Origin: Brachypodium distachyon | Taxonomy: Eukaryota > Streptophyta > Magnoliopsida > Poales > Poaceae | DNA length: 64,000 bases | Assembly (NCBI RefSeq): GCF_000005505.3 | Contig: NC_016132.3 | Location: 29,526,914-29,590,913, forward strand | Reading direction: 5' to 3' | Shown: positions 9,278 to 21,103 of the stretch, piece after piece | Layout of the letters: the number at the start of each line of letters is the position of its first letter | Position numbering within the stretch: the first letter of the stretch is position 1 | Notes under the pieces: generated by a model | The model's database searches: none | Seen by the model: the letters and a program-made list of their open reading frames with translations, nothing else | What the model was told of the DNA's origin: nothing | Program-made: the position numbers and the translations under genes

Positions 9278-11303
9278 ACCCGGTTTTATAAAACAAAAAT
9301 GTAATTTTAATCCCCCGGAATTAATAAAAGGCATTTTTGCAGATAGGCCCCTGTAACTTCAAATGATCATAACTTTAAATCTGTTTGGCCAAATTTAGTG
9401 ATCCACACCTTTTTGGAATCCTTAGGAAGTGTAGAATCTTTTGGCACTGTCCAATTTCAAATTTGAATATTTGAATCACATTCAAATTATAGATTAGGGT
9501 TTTATACCATTTAAATCATAACTAATTATCTAGAAGTCCTTTTTGAATGAAACCAGTGCCCCAATTTTTTTTTTATTGTCCTCTGTCCAATGGGACAGAT
9601 AAATAAATATTTTGAATTAAATTATTCTGCAGATGCAAATAAAATCTCATTTTAGGGTTTAAACCCTAGCTTTTGCTTTTCGTTTAAAACCCTAATTGCA
9701 TATGCTTAATTTATTTTATGCTTTGGTTCAGTAGATCACCCAAATAAAATAAACCAAAGCTCATGTCACATGATTTGCATTGCATCATAGCATACATATT
9801 CTTTGCTTGTATGGTGTGTTTTATGTATGTGTATGTTTGCTTGATTGTATAGTTTTCTCGGAGAGCGAACTGTGTGACTGTGAAGAGTGTCTGAATACCA
9901 ACTTCTATCAAGGCAAGTTCACTTCGATCATTATCTCATTATTTTATTATGCTCTAGATTTTATTAGTTGCATTGTTAGGATTATTATTTTATCTATGCT
10001 ATGCTATGATTCTCCTAGTACTATAGGCTATCCTTGCCATTTCCTCACCACCAATCGCCAACGTAGTAGTAAACTGCTAGGCTATGATAATATACGAGGG
10101 CGGTATTATTACAATGTGACACTATTGAATTACAAATATGGTTTTCCTAGTGTATGGCAAAACAAGTAATTCAATGAACCGTCCTGGGTGGGCTGCTTTG
10201 AGGAAGTGGAGATGTATGCGGCGTCAGGTCCATTTCTATGGGTCCATTTCTATGAGTCGTCTCGCCATTTCTATGGGAGCGCCTGCGTTGCAACCGAGGA
10301 ATGCCACCCGGGGTAACCAGAGACTGGACTAGTTTCCTATTTAGTAGCTTCCAGTACAACCACATGGTAATATGAGCTCTGCCAGGATGGATGTAAGAAA
10401 TATGAACCCGGATCCGAGGTGACATCGGTATGTAGCAGTGTAGGTGGGGGCGCGTCCCTCAGGTGGTCTGGGGGATTATGTTCTGAAAATTCCTGTAGTC
10501 GATGCCGTTGCTACTCTACCCTGAGGACAGCAAGGGATTAACACGTCGATTTCTTGTGGGTAAAGTGTACCACCTCTCGAGAGTGTCAAACTAAGTACTT
10601 AGCCGTGTCCCCGGTTACGGACAATTATGAGCAACTAGATAATGAAGCTGTAAGGAAAGTCTCACTCATTCAAATTTCCTAATAAAATGAATGGATTGAA
10701 CTGGGTAGGAGCATTGATGTTTCTACTCAATGTGCCTATGTTAATAGGAGCATGGGTGTTTCTACCCCGTGTCCAATAGAATTCAAAACTATTTGTCTAA
10801 AAATGATAGGATTTGAATAATGATGCTTTTATGCAAAATAACCAAACCCCACCTAACCAAATTATGCATGTACTTGGTAGGTCCTTTATAACTCTAGTGA
10901 GCTTGCCAATACATTCAAATGTATTGACCACGTAGTGGCTGCAATTAAGAATGCAGGTGAAACTGACGAAGAGTGAGGTTCGTCGATATTTCTCTGGGTC
11001 ATGTGCTTACATTCCAACATGCTCTCTCCTCTGGGAGTAGATGAGGCCCTTTTTCTCTACTTTTCCGCTGCAGCCTCGTGATACTTTGTTATCATGATTT
11101 TGAACATTATTTGTTTATGCTGGCCTAGGAGGTCATGCAAGTTTGTAAGTACACTTTAAGTTCTGGATGATACGATGTAATAAAGTACTTTTGACCATTG
11201 TATCTTGGTATTACATCTTGAACTGTGTGTGCTAGTGAGTCGATCCAGGGACTAGCACAAGTAAGCACAGAGATCGAACCCTTGGTGAAGGGGGATCGCT
11301 TCA

Positions 11304-11825
11304 CTGAGCCAGTCGGTCTGGTCCGATTCGGCGAGTTTGTCCGGTTCCGTCCGGTTTTCTTCAGTTTTTCCTTTTCTTTTATCTATTTTCTGTTTTTAAA
11401 CCTCAAAATTGATTCGAAGCTCCAAATCACTCCAAATAAAATGCAACAAAATTTTTAAAATCATATTTTCATATGATCTAACTTATGGAACAAGAATTTC
11501 CTCAAAATAAAATATTTAAAAATACATTTACCTATAAAATGGCTTTTAGGGCCCTTAGGCTGTCAAAATAAATTATTTTTCAGAATAGTTTCAAAAGCCA
11601 ACTTATGAGATAGCTTTATATATGCATTATATCCCTTTTTATCACAATACCCTCATGGGTTAAAATGCAAACACTCAAAAGCAAGATCAAAGCCCAAAAT
11701 CAAATAAAGGCCTTTTGCAAAAGGGTTTTCCGGGCAAATTTTAGGGTTTTCAAAGTGATTAAATGCAGAGGTGTCATGATGCTTATGATATGCGTATGAA
11801 GAGTTTTGAAATTTGGGATGTTACA
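11304..11825 (-). repeat. 5' LTR of element A, outer part with the true LTR start
   Basis: It continues the LTR broken at 8009-8014 by S1. On the minus strand it begins TGTAACATCCCAAATTTC at 11825 and runs through an AT-rich U3-like stretch matching 15500-16020 of the element C LTR. The next bases, 11826 onward, are gag of element C. Confidence 0.88.
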
Positions 11826-12456
11826 GGAACACCAACGGTAGGAGCAATGGCCAGAACAACGGAGGCAACCCAGGGCAGAACCGCCCCACTGGTAGAGATC
11901 TGAGTCAAGTGGAATGCTTCAAGTGTCACAAGATGGGACACTACTCCAATGGTTGCCCCGAGAAATTCAACGAGGCGGGAGCAAAGCCCAACCCGTTCCA
12001 GAAGGGCAATGTGAACCACGTCAACGTGGAGGAAATCACGGAGGAGTAAGGTATCGTAATCGGCACCTTCCGCCTAAATTCATTGGAAGCACTCGTACTG
12101 TTTGATACTGGTGCATCGCATTCTTTCATGTCAAGGATTTTTGTGCATAAGAATGGGTTAACCAGTAGTACTTTAGTGAACCCTATGAAGGTGAAATCAC
12201 CTGGGGGAGAGATGATAACGGCTTATGAATGCCGAATGCTGGCACTAGAAATTGGAAACACAACTTCCCCACAGACATGATAGTGTTAGGATCAAAAGGC
12301 TTGGATGTGATCCTAGGAATGGATTGGCTAGTCAGGTACGAAGGACTTATAGATTGTGTCAAGAGGACAATTACACTCACAACCCCGGAGAAGAAGCGAA
12401 TTCGCTTCATGTCAACTTATGAACTTGAGAGACCTAAGATGAATTCTCTTAAGTGA
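11826..12456 (+). pseudogene. Element C gag zinc knuckle and protease
   Basis: It opens inside gag at the insertion point and reads an asparagine/glycine-rich linker, the zinc knuckle CFKCHKMGHYSNGC, and NVNHVNVEEITEE followed by a TAA near 12047. The same frame continues into the protease with LFDTGASHSFMS. A shift near 12250 (after the ECRMLALEIG segment) moves the protease core ILGMDWLVRYEGLID into another frame, which ends with TGA at 12454-12456. The active-site Asp-Thr-Gly is intact. Confidence 0.88.
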
Positions 12457-13945
12457 GTTATCCTGGAGGATGTACCGATAGTGAAAGAATATCCGGATGT
12501 GTTTACAGAGGAATTACCAGGCATGCCACCGGACCGTGATGTGGAATTCCTTATCGAGTTATTGTCTGGAAGTGGACCTATAGCCAAGAGACCGTATAAG
12601 ATGGCTGTAGATGAGTTAAAGGAAGTGAAGAAGCAACTCGCAGAACAGTTGGCCAAAGGATTTATTCGCCCTAGCTCATCACCATGGGGAGCACCTGTCC
12701 TATTGGTGGAAAACAAAGACAAGAGCCAAAGGATGTGCTTAGACTATCATTCACTAAATGAGGTGACGATAAAGAACAAGTACCCACTACCCAGAATCAA
12801 TGATCTATTCGATCAATTGAAAGGAGCCTGTGTATTCTCAAAGATCGATCTTCGATCGGGATATTTTCAGTTAAAGATCCGAGAAGCGGATATACCCAAG
12901 ACGGCATTTACCACCAGATATGGCCTGTACGAGTACACAGTGATGCCTTTTGGATTAACCAATGCCCCAACATACTTCATGAATATGATGAACAAGGTAT
13001 TCATGGAATATTTGGACAAGTTTGTCGTAGTGTTCATCCACAACATTTTGATTTATTCGAAGAGCAAAGAAGAACATGAAGAACATTTGCGTCTAATTAT
13101 GGAAAAGCTTAGAGAACACAAGCTTTATGCCAAATTCAGCAAGTGTGAATTTTGGTTGTCCGAAGTAGGTTTCTTGGGACACATTGTGTCAGGAGACGGA
13201 GTTGATGTTGACCCCGCTAAGGTAGCAGCAGTAACCGAGTGGGAAGCCCCTAAGAACATCGGTGATGTTCGTAGCTTCTTAGGACTTGCTGGATATTACA
13301 GGAGGTTGTTTCTTGGGACACATTGTGTCAGGAGACGGAGTTGATGTTGACCCCGCTAAGGTAGCAGCAGTAACCGAATGGGAAGCCCCTAAGAACATCG
13401 GTGATGTTCGCAGCTTCTTAGAACTTGCTGGATATTACAGGAGGTTCATCGAGAATTTCTCCAAGATAGCCAAACCTATGGCTGAGCTTTTGAAGAAGGA
13501 GAAGAAACTTGAATGGACTGATAAGTGTGAAGAAAGTTTTCAAGATTTGAAGAAGAGATTAGTGTCTGCACCCATCCTTGTTTTACCCAATCTGCTAGAA
13601 GACTTCCAAGTGTACTGTGACGCCTCGCGTCTAGGATTGGGATGTGTTTTGACGCAAGGAGGAAGAGTTGTAGCATACGCCTCACGGCAACTTAAGAATC
13701 ATGAAAGATTACCCCACTCATGATTTGGAACTAGCATCTGTAGTGCACGCACTCAAGACATGGAGACACTATCTCATAGGAAAGCATTGTGTTCATCGAT
13801 CACAAGAGCTTGAAGTATATATTCACGCAGAAGGAGTTGAATTTGAGACAAAGGAGATGGTTAGAGTTAATCAAGGATTATAATCTAAATCTTCAATACT
13901 ATCCAGGCAAGGCTAATGTAGTAGCCGACGCTTTGAGCCGTAAGG
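12457..13945 (+). pseudogene. Element C reverse transcriptase and RNase H with mutated active site
   Basis: The frame from 12481 reads [43 protein letters not shown] and the RT palm. The catalytic block reads [10 protein letters not shown] where element A has [10 protein letters not shown], so both metal-binding aspartates are replaced. At 13310 a 139-bp direct duplication shifts the frame; it resumes at 13286-13723 with the connection domain and RNase H start ([13 protein letters not shown]). A further shift at about 13705 splits RNase H again. The enzyme would be inactive. Confidence 0.9.
13171..13448 (+). repeat. 139-bp tandem duplication inside RT of element C
   Basis: The block beginning TTCTTGGGACACATTGTGTC occurs at 13171 and again at 13310. 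The copies differ at a few sites (for example GGACTTGCTGG versus GAACTTGCTGG). Because 139 is not a multiple of three, it breaks the RT frame. Element A has a single copy. Confidence 0.92.
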
Positions 13946-15487
13946 GCTATGTCAATGGACTTACCAGCTGGAGAGTTACCTGCTGAATTGTGTGAGCAAT
14001 TCAAAGACCTCAGGTTAGAGATAGTCTCAGAAGGTTACTTAGCCAACTCAGAAATTAGAGTGATAAAGGATAATATGGTTATCGAAAAGGCGAAAGGATT
14101 CATTGAGGATGACCAAGGTACCATATGGTTTGAGAAACATATTTGTGTACCACAGGACCCTGAAATCAGAAAGCTAATACTTCAAGAGGCTCATGATTCA
14201 CCATACCCAATCCACCCTGGGAACACCAAGATGTACATGGACTTGAAAGAAAAGTTTTGGTGGATAGGATTGAACCGAGATATCGCTGAGTATATCACTC
14301 TGTGTGATGTATGTAGCAGAATCAACGCTAAACATCAGAAGCCAGCTGGACTACTACGACCGTTGCTAGTGCCAGACTGGAAATGGGATAAAGTAGGCAT
14401 GGATTTCATCACTGGCTTTCCAAGGACAAGATCTGGTTATGATTCGATATGGGTGGTAGTTGATTGTTTGACCAAGGTTGCCCATTTCATACCTGTGAAG
14501 ACCACCTATACAAGTGCTCAGTTGGCCAAACACTACATGTCTAGGATTGTATGCCTACATGGAGTTCCTAAAGAGATCGTCTCAGATAGAGGTACCCAAT
14601 TTACCTCAAGATTTTGGGGACAAGTGCACGAGTCTCTGGGCACGAGACTAGAGTTTAGCACAATGTTTCATCCATAGACGGACAGACAAACCGAAAGAGT
14701 GAACCAAATCCTCGAGGATATGTTAAGAGCTTGCGCTCTAGACTATGGATTTAGGTGGGATGAGAATCTACCATATGCAGAATTCTCATACAACAACAGT
14801 TTTCAAGCGAGTATCGGAATGGCACCATTCGAAACTTTGTATGGCAAGAAATGCAGGACACCTTTGCTATGGGATGGAGTAGGAGACCGTAGTTTATTCG
14901 GACCCGACATGATAAAGGATGCTGAAGAGAAGGTTAGGCTGATTCGAAACAGGCTTAAGATAGCTCAATCCAGGCAAAAGAGTTATGCAGATTCCAAGCG
15001 AAGGGAGGCAACTTATGAGGTAGGTGACAGAGCGTATCTCAGAGTTTCCCCGATACGCGGAGTTAAGAGATTTGGGTTAAAAGGAAAATTAACACCACGC
15101 TTTATTGGACCTTACAAGGTTTTAGCATGCCAAGGAGAGGTAGCTTACAAGTTGGAATTACCTGAAGTGTTGACAAGCGTCCACGACGTGTTCCACGTGT
15201 CAGAGTTGAAGAAATGTCACCCGGAAATGGCCGATAAGCCACTAAGGGATACAATTCCGCTTGACGAAGTCGAGATTCAAAGCGACCTCACTTATGAAGA
15301 GAAATCAATCAAGATCTTGGAAACAGCAGAAAGACATACCCGTTCCAAGACCATCAAATTCTGCGAGGTTCAATGGAATCATCACATCGAAGAGGAAGCT
15401 ACGTGGGAACGCGAGGATGATCTTCGGGAAGACCACCCACACCTTTTTGCTAACCAACAGGAATCTCGAGGACGAGATTCATCTTAA
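13946..15487 (+). pseudogene. Element C integrase with C-terminal chromodomain
   Basis: The H2C2 zinc-binding module ends LCDVCSRI. The core follows with VGMDFITGFPRTRSGYDSIW (first Asp) and VSDRGTQFTSRFW (second Asp). A TAG at about 14675 interrupts the region before QTERVNQILEDM (Glu). The C-terminal DNA-binding part (GPYKVLACQGEVAYKLELP, SVHDVFHVSELKK) leads into a chromodomain-like segment, about residues KSIKILETAE to WEREDDLREDHPHLF. Chromodomains steer chromovirus insertion to marked heterochromatin. About 18-20 codons of the linker present in element A are deleted near 14045. It ends with TAA at 15485-15487. Confidence 0.9.
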
Positions 15488-15499
15488 GGGGGTTAGGTC
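15484..15499 (+). other. Polypurine tract of element C
   Basis: TTAAGGGGGTTAGGTC lies between the pol stop and the LTR start TGTAACATCC at 15500. This is the usual form and place of the plus-strand primer in Tekay-type elements. Confidence 0.75.
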
Positions 15500-18400
15500 T
15501 GTAACATCCCAAAATTTCAAAATCCTCCATATGCATTGCATTTCATAAGCATCATGCCACCCTTGCATTTAATCACTTTTAAACCCCAAAGTTAACCGAG
15601 GAAACCCTTCTACAAAAGTGCTCTTATTTGAATTTGGGTTTTGTTCTTGCTTTTGAATAATTGCATTTTAACCCATGTGGGTTTTGGCATAAAAAGGGAT
15701 TTAATGCATATATAAAGCTATCCCATAATTTGGCTTTTGAATTGTTTTTGAAAAACAAATTATTTTGATAGTTTAAAAGGCCTTAAAGGCTAAATTATAG
15801 GCAAAAGTATTTTTAAATATTTTATTTTGAGAGAATTCTTGTCCCAAAAGTTAGATCATATGAAAATATGATTTTACAAATTTTGTTACAATTTATTTGG
15901 TGTGATTTGGAGCTTCGAATCAATTTTGGAGTTCAAAAACAGAAAATGGAAAAAAAAGGAAAAGAAGAAAAAAAAAGAAAACCGAGGCCGGACCGGTCAA
16001 AGGGGCCGAACCGGCCTGTTAACTGGCCGCGCGACCGAACCGGACCGAGCCGGCCCCGCCCTGCCACGCCCCCGAGCCGCCCTGCCTCTGGCATGCGGGC
16101 CCTGCTTGTCAGTTCCTCCTCCAACTGCCAAGCCGAAGAAACCGGCCACGACGCCCGCGAGCACGCGCCCGCGCCTCCACTCCGATTTCTTCGCGTCCAT
16201 GACCTCAAATCCGAAACCGAGCGCATCATATCGAAGCCCCCGAGTCCCTCTTCTTTTCCCCTCTCATCTCTCGCCCGAACCGCCACCGAGTCACCTGAAT
16301 CTAGCCGCCGCCCAAAGCTCCTGCTGCTGCCTTGCGAAGCTCGCCGCCGGCGACCAAAGGGTCCGCAACCGCCGCCACCCCCCTATTCCTTCCTCTCTCT
16401 TTCTTGCCCACCTTTTGACTAGAGTAATTTTTTTTTGATGCCCCGTAGCTCCACCGTCGACGACGAAGCCGGAGCTCATCGCCGGCCGCCACTTTCCCGA
16501 CGACCTAGCCGTCGCCTCCGTCGCTCGCTGGGAAAAACTCCACCGCCACGAGGTTCGCGTCGCCATGCCGCACCGCTTCCACCTCTACCCGGAGCCCGAA
16601 ACCTCGCCGGACACCCGCACCGCTGCCTCCAGAGCCGCTACCGCTGCCCGAACTCGCCTGAGACCGAGCCCCCACGGTAAGCTCAGCCCCATCTCATCCC
16701 ATCCGTTGGATCTTGATCTAAAGGCCATGATTAGAACACTTAAGTGAACCGGTACTGACTAATAGAAACACGCCACGTGTCCTTCCTTTTTAAATAAAAA
16801 AAAATCCCGGCCGGAATTAAGTGGTAACTTTGCAGAAAAGCTCCTGGAACTTCAAACCATTATATGTTTTAAACCGTTTGACCAAATTTAAAGTTCTACA
16901 CCTTTCTGGAATCCTCACAACCTGTAGAATCTTTTGAGATAGTTTAATTTTAACTTTGAGCAACTTTACCAGAAGCAAATTACAGAATGCTTAATTATGG
17001 TTTATTATTCAAATGAATTATTTCAAACTAGTTTTGAGCATGTTAGCTTGCTGAAAAATTATTTGAGTATGCTCTCTGTCCATTGGGACCAGAGGGGAAA
17101 TTATTTTGCAAATGATATTGCCAAAAAATTTAATCTTGCTCCATATTTTAGAAAAATCAATTAAGCTTCTAATTAAGGCTCGTCCCTGTTTCATGCATAG
17201 TAATTACCTCCTTATTATTGTATTAATCTGTCCAAATATTTTGAGAAGCCTTTCAAAACATAAACTAAACAAGTTACATTTAGAAGCAACCTAAGTGTGC
17301 ATCATCATGGCATATGCATCATAGCATGTTTTTGTATTGAATGGCATGTTTATTGTGTGTGTGCCTTCTTTTATTTTAGACTGTGTGGATTGTCAACCTT
17401 GTTGTTGCGAAGAGTGCGAGAACTACCACAACCTTGGACAAGGCAAGTTCACTTTGATCATTTTCCAATTATTTTACTATGCACTAGTTGTTTTATTAGA
17501 TGCATTAGGAATATTACTCGTATCTCTATGCTAGCTATAAATCCCAGGAAGTATAATTTACCCTTGCCATTACCTTGCTACCAAATTACCATCGATTGTA
17601 GTTGAATGCTAGGCTATGGTACTATCGTGGGGGAAATTACTACATTATGATATTCTTATGCCTATGGAGAAATGAAATCTTTATTAGAGTAAGGCAAAAC
17701 AATTAATTCAACGAACCGTCCTGGGTGGGCTGCTTTGAAGATTTTGAGGATTAGCGGCGTCAGGTCCATTTCTATGGGTCCCTCTGAGTCGACTTCCCGT
17801 GGTTTCGGGAAGGGATCGTCCATGGACGTCTCTCCCTTGGATTCGGGGAGCGTCTACGTTGCAACTGTGGAATGCCACCTGGGGTAACCGAGACTGGACT
17901 AGTTTCCTATTTAGTAGTTTCCAGTACAACCACAATGCTATATGGGCTCTGGAGAGACAAGAGTAAGTTGTATGAACCTAGACCCGAGAAATTGTACTGA
18001 GGTAGAATGTGTAGGGGGAGCGTGATTCTCTCGTGGTTTAGGGAATTCCCTCTAAAAATCTCGTAATCGATGCCGTTGCTACTCTACCCTGAGGACAGCA
18101 AGGGATTAACCCGTCGGTTTCATGTGGGGAATGTGTACCAACTCTCAAGAGCGTCAAAACTAAGTACTTAGCCGTGTCCCCGGCAATAGACAATTTGAGC
18201 AACTAGATGTGGAGCTGTAAGGAAAGTCTCACTCATTCTAATTTCTTGATAAAATGAATGGTTTGAACTTGGGTTTAGAAGCATTGATGTGTCTACTCAA
18301 TGTCCTTAGTGTAATAGGAGCATGGGTGTGTCTACCCCATGTCCAGTAGTGATAAAATTCTATTTGATTAAAAGATAGGACTAAAACAACTAAGCTATTA

Positions 18401-18839
18401 TGCAAATAGCCTTGAACCCCACTTTGCCACATTATGCATATACTTGAAAGGTTCTGATATAATTCCTAGTGAATCTTGCCAATACATTCAATGTATTGAC
18501 CCTAGTGGCTGCATCGTTTAATGATGCAGGAAGCTTCGACGAAGAAAGAGTACGTTCTGCTTGTTTGGGTTACGGGCCTATATTCCAACACGCTCTCACC
18601 GTGGTGTTGATGTAGCCCTTTTATCTTCCGTTTTCCGCTGCTAAACAATTGTTTTATTTCCAGCTAACCCATGGGGTTATGCGAGTTTGTAAGTATTTTT
18701 AAATTCTGGATGATGAGTTGTAATATTGAGACCTTTGTTCTATGATATTACATCTTGAAACTATGTGTGCTAGTGAGTCGATCCAGGGACTAGCACTAAA
18801 GCACAGAGAGCGAACCCATATACGGGGGCGGTCGCTTCA
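15500..18839 (+). repeat. 3' LTR of element C (3340 bp)
   Basis: TGTAACATCCC...GGTCGCTTCA. A candidate TATA box, TATATAAA, is at 15709-15716. A GC-rich centre spans about 15980-16700. Near the end are two conserved RNA-type stems: CAATACATTCAATGTATTG at 18480-18498, and CTGCATC/GATGCAG arms at 18509-18515 and 18523-18529. It is the reference for the LTRs of A, S1 and S3. Reading frames within it have no domains. Confidence 0.92.
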
Positions 18840-18844
18840 GCGGC

Positions 18845-19170
18845 AGAGGAGCCACGCGCCTCCCGATGAAGCGGCGTGCCACGTCCATGTTCATGAGCCC
18901 GGCGTCGCGGAGCGCCTTGATCTTGGCGCAGATCGGGGCCAGCTCCTTGTCCTTCAGGTCGTGGAGCGTCCAGTCCCCGGAGCCCTTTGGGGGCCCGAGG
19001 GGCTCCTCGTGGAAGTCCTGGAGCTCGTCGGTGCGCATCCAGCACTAGTCGCGGCGCCATGCATTCTCGATCTTCTTCCCCAGCCGGATGAACTCCGGCT
19101 TGAGCTTGTCGCGAAATTGGAACACCACGCTCGAGGACAGGGGAGCCTTCGCCTCCGTCCTGGGGTAGTA
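18845..19170 (-). pseudogene. Fragment of a divergent Tat antisense ORF (PF04195-type)
   Basis: The minus strand matches the middle of the antisense ORF of element 1. Shared blocks are SSVVFQFRDKLKPEFIRLGKKIENAW (versus the element 1 segment around 22820-22890), ICAKIKALRDAGLMNMDVAR and RRVAPLPLKRPP. A TAG replaces a Trp codon near 19047. It is more diverged from the four other copies than they are from each other, so it is probably another Tat family. Element C's LTR abuts it on the left and a truncated LTR on the right. Confidence 0.7.
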
Positions 19171-21103
19171 TGTAAGACCCCGGGACCGGAATTATACAAT
19201 TTAGCCCCAAATTGCTAAGCTTTGCATAATTCATCCCTCAGGTTCTTAACCTACGATAAACACTTCAATTCCTACATGCATTAATGTGCTCATCGCAGGG
19301 TTTTGCAACATGAATATCATTACCGAAACTCTAAAGAAGAGAGTAAATACAAAGCTCATGCAAAGAGCAGAATAACAAATATTACAAAGAGAGGACACAT
19401 GTCCCAACATTACATCATTACATCATTACATCAGCGGAAGTCGAATTATGCCCGAGTACGGACAAGAATACAGCATGGCCTGAAAAGGCTGTAAGCTGGA
19501 AGGAAACCCGCCACGAGTCTCAGAATCCTGATCTGGATCTCCTGGCTAAACATCGAATCCAACATCGTGCTCCACGAAGAAGCTAGCGGCTCACCTGCTC
19601 TGCTGGAACCTCTGAAGAAAACAACGTTGCAAAACAACTGAGTACAAAGTACTCGCAAGACTTACGGGGAGATCTATGCTAGTATGCAACATGTCTCAAA
19701 GGAGGGTAAAGTGGGGTTATGCAGCAACAGATATCCGGAGAGACACTCTAATAACAACGTCTAATGAGAGGATGAGAAGCGTCTACCAGGTAAAAGGTGA
19801 TTAACCTATTTACTAAACACCAAACAACACAATCCTCTTATGACCCCTTCAACACCCTGTGAGGAAGCAATCCAAAGGAAACTCACACTTAAGCAGTTTT
19901 AAGCATATCCATGATTAACGCTAATTACTACTCAAGTTGTTGAGATTAAGTTGATCAAGTTCTCTATGATCAAGTAATGACCAACCAAATCATCCATAAC
20001 CGCGGACACGGCTTTCCGAAAGATTTATCCCTGCAGGGTGTGCCAATTTACCCGTACACGTTCGTCCAACCCACGAATACCAAGCGTGCTCACACTCAAA
20101 TGTGCACTGGCTGGATTGAGCGACACGACATTTCCAAGTTCCACAACTAATCCAGGGGGACCACCCAACTAAGTCTATCCGAAACGAGAGCCCGGCCGAA
20201 GCATCGTACGGACTCAAAAGTTGGGAGGACAGCTGGTAGTGGTTCAGGGCCCGCAGGATGACCACTCCAGACTAGTGCCGCAATCCTATATGAATGCAAA
20301 GTCACCAACAAGTCTCCAACACTACACCAGTGTATATGCGATATGCCAAATGGAACGCCCGAACTATGCGGCCCCTGGAAGAGCTGAGGATCAAGTACTA
20401 AGTCGAGGGGGAACCCATATATTCTCCCACGAGCGGTTAGCGCGAAGTTTCTTGGATCGGCGAAACGAGAACTTAGTCCTTAGGTCGGCGCAAATGGAAC
20501 AAATCACCAATGCGTTAGAGCACGGCCTCTCATCGTTGCCTTGTTACAGTTTAAATATCATATCACAGTTTTAAGAATGTAATTAAAACATAAAGTAGCA
20601 TGTGGATGTAGCAATTGTGGAACCCCAGATATAAGGACACTAGACTCGCAACTAAGCATGACATCTAATGACCAAGATGTAGGGCAACAACAAACATGTG
20701 ACATGGTAATAGGGTAAGTAACAGGACAAAAGGCAATTGAGTAGAGCTGACTAAAAGCTATGCAATCCTAAAGGCATCGTGACAAGACTGAGATCGTAAC
20801 TTAATGCAAGATTGAGGGAGAGGCAATAGGTATAATCAACATGGTGAAGAAAGGGCTGCTTGCCTGGAGTACTCAATTGCCCGGAATTGAACAAGAATCC
20901 TGGAAGAAGAACACAAGTGTAGTCGTCGTCGTTGTAGGAATCGAAGACTAGCGAGGAAAAAGCAAATACACGACATAAAAGGAAAGTATAAGCATACAAG
21001 ATACACAAGGTAATTGATATGCGCAATCAAAGAATGATGCGTGGCATATAGGGATGATGCATGTCATATTAAGGATTCCGAAAGTAAATCCGATATATAA
21101 TAC
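19171..21103 (-). repeat. Truncated LTR of another gypsy subfamily
   Basis: The plus strand begins TGTAAGACCCCGGGACCGG directly next to the ORF fragment. The terminal bases resemble the inverted end of solo LTR S2 (TGTGGCGACCCAGACCC), and a segment near 19635-19665 (GAGTACAAAGTACTCGCAAG) parallels 34287-34312 of S2. So it is read as a minus-oriented LTR. Its other end is missing, cut by element 1's LTR at 21104. Nothing coding is credible in it. Confidence 0.5.

Larger units (their letters stand above)
8015..11303 (+). mobile_element. Solo LTR S1, Tekay-like family, inserted in LTR A
   Basis: It starts TGTAACATCCC and ends ATCGCTTCA, flanked by CTGAG at 8010-8014 and 11304-11308. With the insert and one CTGAG removed, the minus-strand LTR A reads on continuously. 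It is 3289 bp, close to the 3340-bp LTR of element C. There is no internal region, so it is a solo LTR from LTR-LTR recombination. A GC-rich centre (about 8480-9170) creates long but meaningless reading frames on both strands. The final third carries the block seen at 17716-17950 in C. Confidence 0.92.
1..11825 (-). mobile_element. Element A: Tekay-like (RIRE3/RIRE8-type) Ty3/gypsy chromovirus, partial and nested
   Basis: Minus-strand order from the right is LTR, AT-rich leader, orf0, gag, protease, RT, RNase H, integrase, which is the chromovirus order. The right end, read on the minus strand, starts TGTAACATCCC at 11825. The base next to it is the gag of element C, so A inserted into C; GGAAC at 11826-11830 is the expected target duplication, and its partner lies left of the window. 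The LTR is itself interrupted by a copia-like LTR (5234-5911) and by solo LTR S1 (8015-11303). U5 and the primer binding site appear deleted. The coding part carries several stops and frameshifts, so this copy is dead. Confidence 0.9.
11826..18839 (+). mobile_element. Element C: Tekay-like chromovirus, 3' part
   Basis: The plus-strand element is entered within gag by element A; its 5' LTR, orf0 and most of gag must lie left of the window. Visible are the gag zinc knuckle, protease, RT, RNase H, integrase, chromodomain, a purine-rich tract and a complete 3' LTR (15500-18839). The base after the LTR is 18840 and GCGGC there is the predicted target duplication. The protein is close to element A, so both belong to one family. 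It carries a 139-bp duplication, an RT active-site change and a stop in integrase. Confidence 0.92.

Noticed and set aside
18742..19218. 158-codon plus-strand frame
   Set aside because: Shadow of the minus-strand Tat ORF fragment, spanning the LTR C boundary.
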